From assembly GCA_002425185.1 (NCBI GenBank), contig DILT01000018.1:15099-79098 (forward strand): a stretch of 64,000 bases of DNA, given 5' to 3'. The notes under the pieces were generated by a model. The model was not told the DNA's origin and made no database searches. It saw nothing but the letters and a program-made list of their open reading frames with translations. The DNA comes from Flammeovirgaceae bacterium UBA5585 (GTDB lineage Bacteria; Bacteroidota; Bacteroidia; Cytophagales; Cyclobacteriaceae). Numbering within the stretch: position 1 is the stretch's first letter; each line of letters opens with the position of its first letter. Positions 33,926 through 43,442 of the stretch are shown here, one piece after another. The position numbers were made by a program, and so were the translations under genes.

Positions 33926-34663
33926 TTATTCCAGTACACGAATCATGATATTTCTATACCACACCTTGTCGCCATGATCTTGCAAGGCAATGTGACCTTT
34001 GGTTGCCTTGCCGAAGCCGGGCATATCTTTGAATTTACTTCCGGCCACCATCGCATCCCACTCCAGGGTGTGCATGGTAAAGTTCACTACATTGGTTCCG
34101 TTTAGCCAGAATTGGTAGCTACCGTTTTCCGATACTATACGAACCTGGTTCCACTCACCGGCAGGTTTCACGGTTTCCGTTGAGCAGGCAATCAGGTCGT
34201 ATAAATCGCCTGCGCGGTGTTTAATAATTTTAGCATCCGGATGGCAGTTGTTGTCGAGTACCTGCATCTCCGGTCCGGTTTGCCAGACATAATTATAGTG
34301 TGGGTCTTCTACTACGTTGAAGATAATACCGCTGTTTCCGCATGAATCAATTTTCCACTCCAGGCGGAATTCAAAATTTTCATACTCGGCATCGGTAATG
34401 ATGTCGCCTTTTCCTTCGGTTTTGGTATTATCGAAATGCAAGGCACCATTATCGATAACCCAGGCCGAGCCAATGGTGTTACTGTTAAAATTTCTCCATC
34501 CATTCGTGGTTTTTCCATCGAATAATAATACCCACCCTTCTGCCTTTTGTTCTTCGGTTAACATGTTGTCGGTTATAGTTGGTTCATCCTGCTGTGCTTC
34601 CTGTGTTTTTGTCTGACAAGCAATTATGAGGAAAGCTATCGCAAAAGTTAAATATATTTTCAT
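33926..34663 (-). CDS. DUF1080 (3-keto-disaccharide hydrolase) lipoprotein, copy 1
   Basis: A 245-residue lipoprotein (MKIYLTFAIAFLIIAC, lipobox LIIAC). A jelly-roll of the DUF1080 type: WVLLFDGKTTNGWRNF, NFEFRLEWKIDSCGNSGIIF, GPEMQVLDNNCHPDA, GEWNQVRIVS, GHIALQDHGDKVWYRNIMI. The family hydrolyses 3-ketoglycosides in Bacteroidota. It is a tandem paralogue of the next gene, most similar in the DHG-x-x-(V/I)W(Y/F)RN end. Probably periplasmic sugar metabolism. Confidence 0.87.
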   Translation of the reverse strand: MKIYLTFAIAFLIIACQTKTQEAQQDEPTITDNMLTEEQKAEGWVLLFDGKTTNGWRNFNSNTIGSAWVIDNGALHFDNTKTEGKGDIITDAEYENFEFRLEWKIDSCGNSGIIFNVVEDPHYNYVWQTGPEMQVLDNNCHPDAKIIKHRAGDLYDLIACSTETVKPAGEWNQVRIVSENGSYQFWLNGTNVVNFTMHTLEWDAMVAGSKFKDMPGFGKATKGHIALQDHGDKVWYRNIMIRVLE

Positions 34664-34720
34664 AGGAATTGGAGATTTTAGTGTTGGGTTAAAGATACTA
34701 TTATTGATGAAATGCAGGGT

Positions 34721-35434
34721 TCAGTCTAATACCTTAATGGAAATATTTCTGAACCATATTTCGTTACCATGATCTTGTAAAGCAATATGCCCTTTTTTTA
34801 TCGTTGCATAGCCCGGAAAATCTTTCCATTTACCGGCATCTTTTCGGGCCGTCCAGTCTTCTGAGTAGAGTTCATACTCCACCACCTTGTTACCGTTTAA
34901 CCAATGCTCAATATGATTTCCGTTAGCGACAATTTTTCCTTCATTCCATTCGCCAACCGGTTTTAAGGTTTTATTTTCAGCTGTGTGCATGGCATAATTA
35001 CCGGCAGTTTTATTTTCTTCTGCTAGTTGTCCCGGGTAACCTTCATCATCAATAATCTGATATTCTGGCCCGGTGGCGTAAGCCACATCATAGTCTTCGC
35101 TTACGCGAAACATTACCCCGCTATTGGACTGTGCAGCAATTTTGAATTCGAACACGAACTCAAAGTTTTCAAACTGATCTTCGGTTATTAAGTCTGCCCG
35201 ATGATTAACTTCAATATCTGAGAATGGCTTACAATGCAATGTTCCGTCTGATACTTCCCATGAGTTATTCGCCTTGTTTTTGAATATTCTCCATCCGGTC
35301 AGTGAGGTTCCGTCAAACAGGGATTTCCACCCATTCGTTGGGTTAGTGGTTGTTTCATTACCGGTTAAAGCTTCCTGTTTTGTGGGCTGACAGGCTATAA
35401 GTCCTATCATGATGAGTAATATGCTGATTTTCAT
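34721..35434 (-). CDS. DUF1080 (3-keto-disaccharide hydrolase) lipoprotein, copy 2
   Basis: Start at ATG 35434 (MKISILLIMIGLIAC) aligns with the signal peptide of the downstream paralogue; an ATG at 35452 adds six residues. Motifs parallel copy 1: WKSLFDGTSLTGWRIF, NFEFVFEFKIAAQSNSGVMF, GPEYQIIDDEGYPG, GEWNEGKIVA, GHIALQDHGNEIWFRNISI. The paralogues clearly differ in the middle, so substrates may differ. First gene of the probable operon ending with asnB/DUF4260. Confidence 0.87.
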   Translation of the reverse strand: MKISILLIMIGLIACQPTKQEALTGNETTTNPTNGWKSLFDGTSLTGWRIFKNKANNSWEVSDGTLHCKPFSDIEVNHRADLITEDQFENFEFVFEFKIAAQSNSGVMFRVSEDYDVAYATGPEYQIIDDEGYPGQLAEENKTAGNYAMHTAENKTLKPVGEWNEGKIVANGNHIEHWLNGNKVVEYELYSEDWTARKDAGKWKDFPGYATIKKGHIALQDHGNEIWFRNISIKVLD

Positions 35435-35558
35435 TTGATTCTGATATTTCATCTATAGTGATTGTTTTCAAAATACTACAATCTGCGGTATTTTCTTACA
35501 TACCAGTCACCTTTAGCCGCTACGAGGCTATATAGCCTGAAAATTAAAAAGACAACAT

Positions 35559-36365
35559 ATGAAACTGAACAAAACAGTAATTATTCTGGCTATTATATTT
35601 CTACCGTTGCTATCCAACGGGCAAGTGCATGTTGGTGCCACCACCGGGCTCAATGCTACGTTTGTGTTAGATAAGGGATTAAAGAATGATCCACGGTACA
35701 ACTCAACGTACACCTATCAGTGGTCACCGGTGGGTTTTAATTTTGGGGTGGATTTTGGCCGTAAATTTGGACTTCAGTTAGAATCTATTCTCTCCAACCA
35801 GGGGCAGATTTACGAAGTAATTGATGCTGCCAAAGAAGTATCGGGTAAACGCAATATCGATTTGCAGTACCTGAACGTTCCATTATTGCTCAAGTTTATG
35901 AATGGTGGTAACGGTAAAGCCAGAACCAATTTCAATTTTGGTCCGCAATTAGGTTTATTGACAAAGGCACGTGAAGTTGTTTCGTTTGAAGCAGGAACCT
36001 ACACGATTCCGGAAGATCCGGATTTTCAATTGCCTACCGGTGCAATAAATAATCAGGATGGTACCTACACGCTTGAACAATCATTCTCGGAAGAATTCAC
36101 CAAGGCATCTAATGATTTTAGAAATATGGAGTTTCAGTTGGCCATGGCTTTTGGTGTGGATATTGATTTGTCGCGTCACCTGTACTTATCAACGCAGGTT
36201 AGGGCAAATTATAGCCTTACCGATATGCGTAATGGTGATGTTATTGATGCGATTAAAGCCGGAAATGGCGGTGATATTTTTGGCTCACGAGCCAACCTGC
36301 TGGTAGGTGTTCAATTGGGTTTACATTATGCAATTGGAGGAACTCGCTCATTTAAAGGAAAGTAA
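35559..36365 (+). CDS. PorT-family outer-membrane beta-barrel protein
   Basis: A 268-residue exported protein; signal peptide residues 1-21 (IIFLPLLSNGQ). Body: HVGATTGLNATFVLD, FNFGVDFGRKFGLQLESILS, YLNVPLLLKFMNGG, FNFGPQLGLLTKAREVVSFE, matching the outer-membrane beta-barrel (PorT-like) domain. It is divergent from the DUF1080 operon and monocistronic, closed by a strong terminator. Function unknown. Confidence 0.85.
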   Translation: MKLNKTVIILAIIFLPLLSNGQVHVGATTGLNATFVLDKGLKNDPRYNSTYTYQWSPVGFNFGVDFGRKFGLQLESILSNQGQIYEVIDAAKEVSGKRNIDLQYLNVPLLLKFMNGGNGKARTNFNFGPQLGLLTKAREVVSFEAGTYTIPEDPDFQLPTGAINNQDGTYTLEQSFSEEFTKASNDFRNMEFQLAMAFGVDIDLSRHLYLSTQVRANYSLTDMRNGDVIDAIKAGNGGDIFGSRANLLVGVQLGLHYAIGGTRSFKGK

Positions 36366-36384
36366 AGACTCACACAAAATGAAG

Positions 36385-36416
36385 AACCCATGCACGAAAG
36401 GGCATGGGTTTTTTAT
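36385..36416 (+). terminator. Rho-independent terminator
   Basis: A 9-bp perfect stem (AACCCATGC 36385-36393, GCATGGGTT 36402-36410) with a T-tract after it, between the outer-membrane protein gene and the convergent oxidase gene. Confidence 0.9.
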
Positions 36417-37832
36417 TTAAAAAATCTTTCCGGGATTAAGAATATTATTCGGATCAAAAGCCCGCTTGATGCCCCGCATGAGTTCAAGGTTGGTTGCTTT
36501 CATGGCAATTGACATGTAGGGCCGTTTGGCAATACCAATGCCGTGTTCACCGGAAAGTGTTCCGCCCAGGCTTACGGTAAGTTTGAAAATTTCACCAATA
36601 CCTTCGGGTATTTTCGTTTCCCAGTCTTCATCACTGATATTTTCTTTTAAAATATTGACATGAAGATTTCCATCTCCCAGGTGCCCAAAACAAACCGTAT
36701 TAAATCCGTAGGCTTTTCCGATTTGTTTAATACCCGAAATCAGTTTTGGAAGATTACCCCGCGGAACAACAACATCATCGCTCTTGGTGAGCGTATACCA
36801 ATTGACTGCCGGTGAAATATTTTTTCTGATTTTCCATAATTCAGCTTTTTGTGCTGCGCTTTCGGCAAACAATACTTCACCCGACTGAAATTTTTCTACT
36901 ACATTCATCACGCGTTCGGCATCGCGCATCAACACCTCTTCATCGTTGCCGTCAAGCTCGCATAACAAATAAGCATCCATATTTTCCGGAAGTTTTGTGG
37001 TTACCGGACTGCCCAACACCTTGTCGCAGTATTCAAATGTTTTGATTCCTGCCTCGCGTTCAAAAAACTCCATCCCGGAAGGCTGTATACCTGCTGTAAA
37101 AATTGATGCAATGGCGCGGCAAGCCTCCTCGTTGGTTACAAACGGAATGAGCATCAACACATTTTTCTGCGGGTAACCGCGCAGTTTAAAAACAATTTTG
37201 GTGATGATGCCCAGGGTGCCTTCACTGCCGCACATCAACTGTGTAAGATTATATCCGGTAGAATTTTTTAGCACGTTTGCTCCCGTCCAAATGATTTCAC
37301 CACTGGGCAGTACAACTTCCAGGTTCAAAACATAGTCCCGGGTAACGCCATACTTCACAGCCTTTGGACCGCCTGAGTTTTGCGAAAGATTACCGCCCAA
37401 AAAGCATGAGCCGCTGCTGGCCGGGTCGGGCGGGTAGAATAATCCTTTTTCTTTTACGGCATTTTGAAACACTTCCGTAATCACACCAGGCTCAACGGTA
37501 GCTTGCAGGTTCAGCTCATCAATGTGTAAAATTTTGTTGAAGCGTTCCATAGAAAGCACAACGCCATGATGGGTGGGCAAGGCGGCTCCTGCCAGTCCGG
37601 TGCCGGCACCACGCGGTGTTACGGGCATACGGTGGGCATCGCAGATTTTCATAATCCGGCTGATTTCTTCGGTGGTACCGGGTTTCAGCACAATAGCCGG
37701 CAGAAAGGAATAGTCTTCTGTTTTATCATGCGCATACTCTTGTCGCCTGGCTTCATCAAGAATGACGTGTTCCTTGCCGATAATGGCCTCAAATTCGCTT
37801 ATGATATCAACGCTTACTTCAGGAAATGCCAT
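36417..37832 (-). CDS. FAD-linked oxidase (GlcD/D-lactate dehydrogenase type)
   Basis: A 471-residue flavoprotein. FAD-binding PCMH domain: PVTPRGAGTGLAGAALP, YPPDPASSGSCFLGGNLSQN, GSEGTLGIITKI. The C-terminal FAD-oxidase cap carries CFGHLGDGNLHVNIL and SGEHGIGIAKRPYM. This set is shared by glycolate oxidase GlcD and D-lactate or D-2-hydroxyglutarate dehydrogenases, so the substrate is a 2-hydroxy acid but is not resolved. No GlcE/GlcF partners are adjacent. Divergent from the NlpC/P60 gene with a 43-bp gap. Confidence 0.88.
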   Translation of the reverse strand: MAFPEVSVDIISEFEAIIGKEHVILDEARRQEYAHDKTEDYSFLPAIVLKPGTTEEISRIMKICDAHRMPVTPRGAGTGLAGAALPTHHGVVLSMERFNKILHIDELNLQATVEPGVITEVFQNAVKEKGLFYPPDPASSGSCFLGGNLSQNSGGPKAVKYGVTRDYVLNLEVVLPSGEIIWTGANVLKNSTGYNLTQLMCGSEGTLGIITKIVFKLRGYPQKNVLMLIPFVTNEEACRAIASIFTAGIQPSGMEFFEREAGIKTFEYCDKVLGSPVTTKLPENMDAYLLCELDGNDEEVLMRDAERVMNVVEKFQSGEVLFAESAAQKAELWKIRKNISPAVNWYTLTKSDDVVVPRGNLPKLISGIKQIGKAYGFNTVCFGHLGDGNLHVNILKENISDEDWETKIPEGIGEIFKLTVSLGGTLSGEHGIGIAKRPYMSIAMKATNLELMRGIKRAFDPNNILNPGKIF

Positions 37833-37875
37833 GTGTTTTATATATTTGACAGGTAATTTTTTAAACGATTCAGGG

Positions 37876-38370
37876 ATGCTATTTTTTTGCCGTAAAGGTA
37901 AGCAACCTTTTCAGTTACTTTTTCTTCTGGCGATTCTGTTTTTTACCTCCTGCGCTTCCCACAAAGCCAGGGTACGCGATGAAAAAGTTGACAAGGTTAT
38001 ACAAACTGCCCGCAGTTACACCGGCACGCCTTACCGTTACGGGGGTACAACACGAGCGGGTATGGATTGTTCGGCACTCACCATTCATTCTTTTCGAACA
38101 TTAGATTTGAATTTACCACGCAGTGCCGAGGACCAGAGCAAAGTTGGAAAGGAAGTGAAATTAAAAGAGGTTCAGCCGGGCGACCTGGTGTTTTTTGCCA
38201 CGGGAAAAAAGAAAAGGCAAATTACCCATGTTGGCCTGGTTACTGAAAAGAAGGCAAAAGATAATGTGAAATTTATCCATGCTTCTACAAGTTTAGGGGT
38301 AGTGGAAGATAATATTTACTCCACTTACTATATCGAACGGTTCCGGACCGCCCGCAGGTTGATCGAGTAA
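37876..38370 (+). CDS. NlpC/P60 cysteine-peptidase lipoprotein
   Basis: Start at ATG 37876 gives a 164-residue lipoprotein (lipobox FTSC, Cys26); an upstream in-frame ATG at 37762 would overlap the divergent oxidase gene and add a non-matching leader. The NlpC/P60 catalytic residues are Cys65 (GGTTRAGMDCSALT), His118 (ITHVGLV) and His135 (KFIHAST). It cleaves peptidoglycan peptide bonds in the periplasm and is likely a DL-endopeptidase involved in wall turnover. Confidence 0.9.
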   Translation: MLFFCRKGKQPFQLLFLLAILFFTSCASHKARVRDEKVDKVIQTARSYTGTPYRYGGTTRAGMDCSALTIHSFRTLDLNLPRSAEDQSKVGKEVKLKEVQPGDLVFFATGKKKRQITHVGLVTEKKAKDNVKFIHASTSLGVVEDNIYSTYYIERFRTARRLIE

Positions 38371-38425
38371 AACGGATGCGCAGGTATTCCTGATGTTTAC
38401 TATCTTACCTGATCAATAAAGCATA

Positions 38426-39406
38426 ATGAAACCTTCAGCTACAACATCCCGAAGGGAGTTTCTAAAATTATCTGCGCTTTCGGCTACGGTACTTTCAGTT
38501 AACAGCGTATCCGCTTTCCCGTTAACAAAAACCAATAAGCCTATAGTTGTTTCTACATGGCGAAACCCCGATGCCAATGCAGCTGCATGGAAAGTGGTGG
38601 CGGCAAACGGTAGAGCGCTGGATGCCGTAGAACAGGGTGCGCGTGTACCGGAGGCCAATCCAAAGGATACTTCTGTTGGGTATGGCGGGTTACCCGATCG
38701 TGATGGCTGCGTAACATTAGATGCCTGCATCATGGATGAGAAAAGCAACTGTGGAGCCGTGGCTTTTGTGCAAGGCTATAAGCATCCGATTTCCATTGCG
38801 CGGGCTGTGATGGAAAAAACACCTCATGTTATGCTGGTAGGAAAGGGAGCCGAACAGTTTGCGGCTTCACAGGGATTCAAGAAAGAGAACCTGCTCACAA
38901 GGGAATCAGAAAAAGCATGGAAGGAGTGGTTGAAGAAATCCGAGTACAAGCCGTATCACAATCCCGGTCAACACGATACAATTGGCATATTGGCGCTTGA
39001 TGCAAACGGAAAACTTTGCGGGGCATGCACTACCAGTGGTATGGCGTTTAAGATGCACGGTCGCGTAGGCGATTCACCGATTATTGGAGCCGGGCTTTAT
39101 GTTGATGGTGAAGTGGGTGCAGCCACGGCAACGGGAGTGGGGGAAGAAATGATAAGGATAGCGGGGAGCAACAGCATAGTGGAGTTGATGCGCCAGGGCT
39201 TAACACCACAAGCAGCCTGCGAAGAAGCAATTAAACGGTTGATCAGGAAACGTGGCGAAGAAAAGGCCAAAGAACTGAGTGTGGCATTTTTGGCATTGAG
39301 TGTGAACGGAGAGGTGGGCGCATATTCAACTAACGATGTTTTTGAATATACACTCACAACACCAGATCAAATGCATTCCGTTATCCGATCAGAGAGTTAT
39401 TTTTAA
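38426..39406 (+). CDS. N4-(beta-N-acetylglucosaminyl)-L-asparaginase (glycosylasparaginase)
   Basis: A 326-residue Ntn-hydrolase with a twin-arginine-type leader (SRREFLKLSALSATVLSV). Autoprocessing occurs before Thr185 in GQHDTIGILALD, splitting alpha and beta chains. The beta chain carries the substrate-binding region (GRVGDSPIIGAGLYVDGEVG, ATGVGEEMIRIAG). It removes the sugar-linked asparagine side chain left after glycoprotein breakdown. Full length. No other glycan-degrading gene flanks it. Confidence 0.9.
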   Translation: MKPSATTSRREFLKLSALSATVLSVNSVSAFPLTKTNKPIVVSTWRNPDANAAAWKVVAANGRALDAVEQGARVPEANPKDTSVGYGGLPDRDGCVTLDACIMDEKSNCGAVAFVQGYKHPISIARAVMEKTPHVMLVGKGAEQFAASQGFKKENLLTRESEKAWKEWLKKSEYKPYHNPGQHDTIGILALDANGKLCGACTTSGMAFKMHGRVGDSPIIGAGLYVDGEVGAATATGVGEEMIRIAGSNSIVELMRQGLTPQAACEEAIKRLIRKRGEEKAKELSVAFLALSVNGEVGAYSTNDVFEYTLTTPDQMHSVIRSESYF

Positions 39407-39414
39407 CTGGCCAA

Positions 39415-39472
39415 CAATCACTGGTCATTAGTCATAGATAAAGTGAACCAGTGACTAGCGATCAATGACCAT
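39415..39472. repeat. Imperfect inverted repeat
   Basis: CACTGGTCATTAGTCA near 39418 is partly mirrored by CCAGTG and CAATGACCA before 39473, between the asparaginase and cutC genes. Its style (short mixed GTCA/TGAC arms) resembles the 14594-14655 repeat but sequence identity is limited. Confidence 0.45.
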
Positions 39473-39486
39473 TTTATAATCAATAA

Positions 39487-40218
39487 ATGTCGGTAGTAGT
39501 AGAAATTGTAGTTTATAACATCGAATCTGCCATGAATGCACAGAAGGGTGGAGCCGATAGAATTGAATTATGTGATAACCCGGCCGAAGGTGGCACAACG
39601 CCCTCTTTTGGGGTGATGGAAATTGTGCGACAAGCAGTAACCATGGATGTGTATGCCATGATTCGTCCACGCGGTGGTGATTTTATGTATTCAGCATACG
39701 AGTATTATGCTATGAAGCACGACATCGAAATATGCAAACGCGCAAGCCTGGATGGTGTAGTATTTGGAATTTTGAAGCCCGATGGCTCCCTTGATAAAGA
39801 GCGGTGTAAAAAATTAATCGCTGCGGCCCGTCCCCTGAAAGTAACGTGTCACCGTGCATTTGATGTTACCCGGGATCCATTTGAAGCCCTGGAGGATTGT
39901 ATAGAAGTTGGATTTGACTGTATACTTACTTCAGGCCAGCAGGCAACAGCATGGGAAGGCAGAACGTTGATAAAGGAGTTGGTACAGCGGGCTCAAAACA
40001 GAATTAAAGTCATGGCTGGCTCAGGAGTAAACGAAAGCAACCTTGTTGAGCTTGTTGACTATACAGGCATTAAGGAAGTTCATTTTTCAGCCAGAGAGTT
40101 CCAGCCATCAGCGGCTGATTCACGAATCAGGTTTACAGAAGAATTGCCAGCGCATTCAGGAAACTACATCACCAATGCCTTACGGGTAAAGCGCATGATT
40201 GCATTGGTAAGGCTATAA
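39487..40218 (+). CDS. cutC: Copper homeostasis protein CutC
   Basis: A 243-residue TIM-barrel protein with the CutC pattern: AMNAQKGGADRIELCDNPAE GGTTPS (split across residues 16-41), YAMIRPRGGDFMYS, LDGVVFGILKPDGSLD, VTCHRAFDVTRDP, CILTSGQQATAWEG, VMAGSGVNESN and EVHFSAREF. Proposed to take part in cytosolic copper handling, although its biochemical role is disputed. It ends at a terminator shared with the convergent receptor gene. Confidence 0.92.
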   Translation: MSVVVEIVVYNIESAMNAQKGGADRIELCDNPAEGGTTPSFGVMEIVRQAVTMDVYAMIRPRGGDFMYSAYEYYAMKHDIEICKRASLDGVVFGILKPDGSLDKERCKKLIAAARPLKVTCHRAFDVTRDPFEALEDCIEVGFDCILTSGQQATAWEGRTLIKELVQRAQNRIKVMAGSGVNESNLVELVDYTGIKEVHFSAREFQPSAADSRIRFTEELPAHSGNYITNALRVKRMIALVRL

Positions 40219-40223
40219 AATAG

Positions 40224-40260
40224 AAATGCCGGGCTGAATCCAGACCGGCATTTCTTATCA
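40224..40260. terminator. Bidirectional terminator between cutC and the receptor gene
   Basis: A 9-bp perfect stem (AAATGCCGG 40224-40232, CCGGCATTT 40245-40253) with T-rich flanks on both strands, between two convergent stop codons. Confidence 0.8.
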
Positions 40261-40273
40261 ATATCAACTTGAT

Positions 40274-43144
40274 TTATTCCCGCGTTGCCTTAATCGGAAA
40301 ACTTCTGAAGGTACCAATATTCATGTTACCGGTCATTTCGTTTTCATTGATTACTGCTGTGCAATCAATGGTTACTTCGTTGCCACCAAAGTTCATGGCA
40401 TAGGCGAAGTAAACTTTGTTGCCGTCAACGGTAACTTTAGAAAGTTTTACTTCCTGCGGCATGCGGTCGCTCTTGATGGTACCACTATATACATCCCCAT
40501 CTTTGGTGATGGTAATTTTTCCACCACCACCAGGCTGGCCACCTTCAACCGTGTACACCCAATTACCCGCTGCCTGGTATACGGTATCGGTTACTGCTTC
40601 GGGCAATGCAGCAGGTTTTGCTGCCGGCATGGCGCCTCCCGTGCGAGGCATTCCTCCGCCATTGGATTGTTGCATGCCCTCATTCATACCGCCACCCATA
40701 TCCATGCCGCCACCATCTTTCATGTCGTCATTATTGATTGACCGTCTGGTGGATCGCCTGCTGCGCTGTTGCTGGTCAAAACTCATTTTACCGATGCGGT
40801 AACTGAAGTTGATTTTTGCATTAAAGTTGTACAGTTCGTTTACGCTTCGCTGATTAATGGTTACGGTATTCAGTTCACTCCTGATTTTCATAGAGGTTTG
40901 CAGGAAGTTTTCAATACCGAAGCCGATATTTCCTTTCTTATTGTTAAACGTTTTGTTCAACGAAAGGCTGTACACACCAAAGCCTCCCTGAAAGCCTTGT
41001 AACTGTACCTGACGACCGCGGTAGAATCCAAAGGCCTGCAATGCCCAGTTATTTTTTAACTGATACCCGCCAAACAAACGACCACTATACACGATTCCTT
41101 CATTGGATGCTGAAAATTCAGGATTAGGGTCGTTGTTGCTGAGCATGGCATAATAGACATCGCCACCACCGCCCAGGGTAAGTTTTCCGGCCATCACGTT
41201 TACGTTCAGGCTTAATCCATAAGCATTCTCTTTACCAATATTTTTAAAAGTTGTTAAGATGGTATCGCCTTTGATTTCACGAATTCGTTGAATCGAGTTG
41301 TTTGTGTTTCGGGCAAATGTGGAAACCGACAAGGATGTAGACTTGATGGGTTTGCTGATGGATAGTTCAAAATTGTCGGTGAACTCCGGTTCCAGTTCGG
41401 GGTTACCTATGGTAACGTTAAGCGGGTTGGCAGCCTGGATGTTCGGGTTTAAAAATTGCAGTGATGGACGCTGTATCCGTCTGTTGTAGGCAGCCTTAAC
41501 TGTGCTTGCCTTGAATTTTTTCGAAACGTTTACACTGGGTACGAATAATCCATAAGACGGTATGTTAATGTTGGCTTCGGTTTGTGTGAAAGCGTTAATG
41601 GTAGTGTATTCATAACGAGCCCCGGTTTTGAACCCATAACCGCTTTTGGTATTAAGGGTGTATGATAAATAACCAGCGGTTATGTTTTGGTCGTAGTTCA
41701 GGTTGTTGTTGAGGTCGCTGCTGCCCGATTCCGTAAATACTCCGTCACCGTCAAGGTCAGCGAAGGTGGTGAAGTTACTGTACACTTGCCGCCAAATATT
41801 CTTTCCACCAATTTCAAGGATTTGCTGCTCGCTAATGGGGGTTTGGTAGTCCACCTGAAGGGTAGCTTCCTGATTGTAACTGTCATTCAGGTTCTTAAAA
41901 CCAATAGATGATGGAAGTTCATTTTCTTCAAGAAATAAATTAACGAAATCATTGTTCCGGTTATTCCGGCTGTATAATCCCAAAACGCTCAATTCTTGTT
42001 GCGGTTTTTCAAATGTTTTAGTGTAAGTCAGGTTTAAATCCAGGTTATTGGAAAGATCTTCAGTGCGCACATCACGTAAGCTGGATGGACCTGCAACATT
42101 GTTTGTGAAGCGTTGCGTCAATAATCCATCCTGCCATGTTTTTCCATTTCGGGCACCCAAACGAACCGAACCGGTTAGTGCGTTATATTTATTGATGTCG
42201 TAATCGAAACCAAGATTAATATTTCCGAAAAGATTTTGATTGCGTGTGTCAGCTTGTTGGAGGTTTAAAACATTACCGGTGAGTTGCTCGTTTGTGAACG
42301 CACCTTTAACGTTATAGTTGGAACGGCTCCAGCCACCAAGTGAAAGGCCTAATTTTTTAGTGCGGTAATTACCGTTCAATCCAAGATTAGAACCCCGAAA
42401 GCCAACACTGCTGTTAATGTTTAAGGTAGCTCCCTCCAGCGTAGTTTTCTTGGTGATGATATTAATTATCCCACCTGTTCCCTCAGCATCATATTTAGCG
42501 GCAGGTGAGGTAATCACTTCAACGGATTTGATTTGCTCAGCCGGAATTTGTTTTAATGCATCGGCCACATTACTGGCCATAATGGTTGACGGCTTGTTGT
42601 TAATTAATACCATTATGTTTTGGCTGCCGCGTAGCGAAACGTTTCCTTCAAAGTCAACGGTGAGCATAGGTACACGCTTAAGAACATCCGTAGCATCTCC
42701 ACCTTGTGTGGTGTTATCGTTTTCAGCATTATAAATGGTGCGATCTACTTTCTCTTCAATGAGTGAGCGTTGCCCTTCCACGACAACTTCATTTAACATT
42801 TTAGTTTCTGCAGTAATGCCAATGGTTCCCAAATCGAGGGTATTTTTTCTATCGGTTATTTCTACGGGTACCTCCTTCGCTTCGAACCCAACAAACGAAA
42901 TAATAAGTTTGTGTTTTCCAGCAGGAACTTTGGTGAGGGTAAACTTTCCTTTCATATCCGCTACTGCACCGTCTATAGTTCTACCGTCAGCGGTTACCAG
43001 GGCAATGGTGGCAAATTCAACCACTTCTTTAGAGGCAGCATCCGTTATTGTTCCTGTAATTTTACCATTCCCTTTGGTTTCATCAGCTTGTTGAGCAAAA
43101 GCTGTTTGAACAAGGATGAGCAGTAAAAAGGTAATTTTTTTCAT
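40274..43144 (-). CDS. Outer-membrane beta-barrel receptor (TonB-dependent-receptor-like) with unusual C-terminal extension
   Basis: A 956-residue protein. Signal peptide (1-17), carboxypeptidase-regulatory-like domain (about 26-110), plug (about 115-235, MLNEVVVEGQRSLIEEKVDR; YDAEGTGGIINIITKK), barrel of the OMP_b-brl_3 type to about residue 790. Most such proteins end with the barrel; here a further 153 residues follow from about 804: a Gly/Met-rich linker (seven Met within 808-839) and a small beta domain (GNWVYTVEGGQPGGGGKITI through GTFRSFPIKATRE) like the G-x-W...TR modules found in some amidohydrolases. Divergent from the LytS/LytTR pair, which may regulate it. Confidence 0.88.
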   Translation of the reverse strand: MKKITFLLLILVQTAFAQQADETKGNGKITGTITDAASKEVVEFATIALVTADGRTIDGAVADMKGKFTLTKVPAGKHKLIISFVGFEAKEVPVEITDRKNTLDLGTIGITAETKMLNEVVVEGQRSLIEEKVDRTIYNAENDNTTQGGDATDVLKRVPMLTVDFEGNVSLRGSQNIMVLINNKPSTIMASNVADALKQIPAEQIKSVEVITSPAAKYDAEGTGGIINIITKKTTLEGATLNINSSVGFRGSNLGLNGNYRTKKLGLSLGGWSRSNYNVKGAFTNEQLTGNVLNLQQADTRNQNLFGNINLGFDYDINKYNALTGSVRLGARNGKTWQDGLLTQRFTNNVAGPSSLRDVRTEDLSNNLDLNLTYTKTFEKPQQELSVLGLYSRNNRNNDFVNLFLEENELPSSIGFKNLNDSYNQEATLQVDYQTPISEQQILEIGGKNIWRQVYSNFTTFADLDGDGVFTESGSSDLNNNLNYDQNITAGYLSYTLNTKSGYGFKTGARYEYTTINAFTQTEANINIPSYGLFVPSVNVSKKFKASTVKAAYNRRIQRPSLQFLNPNIQAANPLNVTIGNPELEPEFTDNFELSISKPIKSTSLSVSTFARNTNNSIQRIREIKGDTILTTFKNIGKENAYGLSLNVNVMAGKLTLGGGGDVYYAMLSNNDPNPEFSASNEGIVYSGRLFGGYQLKNNWALQAFGFYRGRQVQLQGFQGGFGVYSLSLNKTFNNKKGNIGFGIENFLQTSMKIRSELNTVTINQRSVNELYNFNAKINFSYRIGKMSFDQQQRSRRSTRRSINNDDMKDGGGMDMGGGMNEGMQQSNGGGMPRTGGAMPAAKPAALPEAVTDTVYQAAGNWVYTVEGGQPGGGGKITITKDGDVYSGTIKSDRMPQEVKLSKVTVDGNKVYFAYAMNFGGNEVTIDCTAVINENEMTGNMNIGTFRSFPIKATRE

Positions 43145-43442
43145 GGTTAGTGTATTGATTGTTCGGGTTTTGTCGGCTCAGCATGCTGCCCTACACGTTT
43201 TAAACTGCAAAAGAAGGATAATGTTTCCGCTGCATGGACACTATTAGACCGTTTCTGTTTTTCCATCGATAAGTCTGTTGCTTTTCCGACTGATCGGGAT
43301 GGTTGGTTCGGTCATGGTACATGTCGATTGAAGTAGCCAAACGGTATAAAAAGCAGGCTGATTGGTATAATCACAGCACATTCGCGGCTACTTTTGTCTG
43401 CTGGTGGTGTTTCCTTCAGCGAAACATTAAGAATTTGTTACC
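43145..43442. other. Divergent control region between receptor and LytS-type kinase genes
   Basis: 298 bp with no convincing gene. It contains a perfect 10-bp palindrome CAGCATGCTG (43179-43188), 35 bases upstream of the receptor start. No clear TAnnTTTG promoter was found by eye. Confidence 0.45.
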
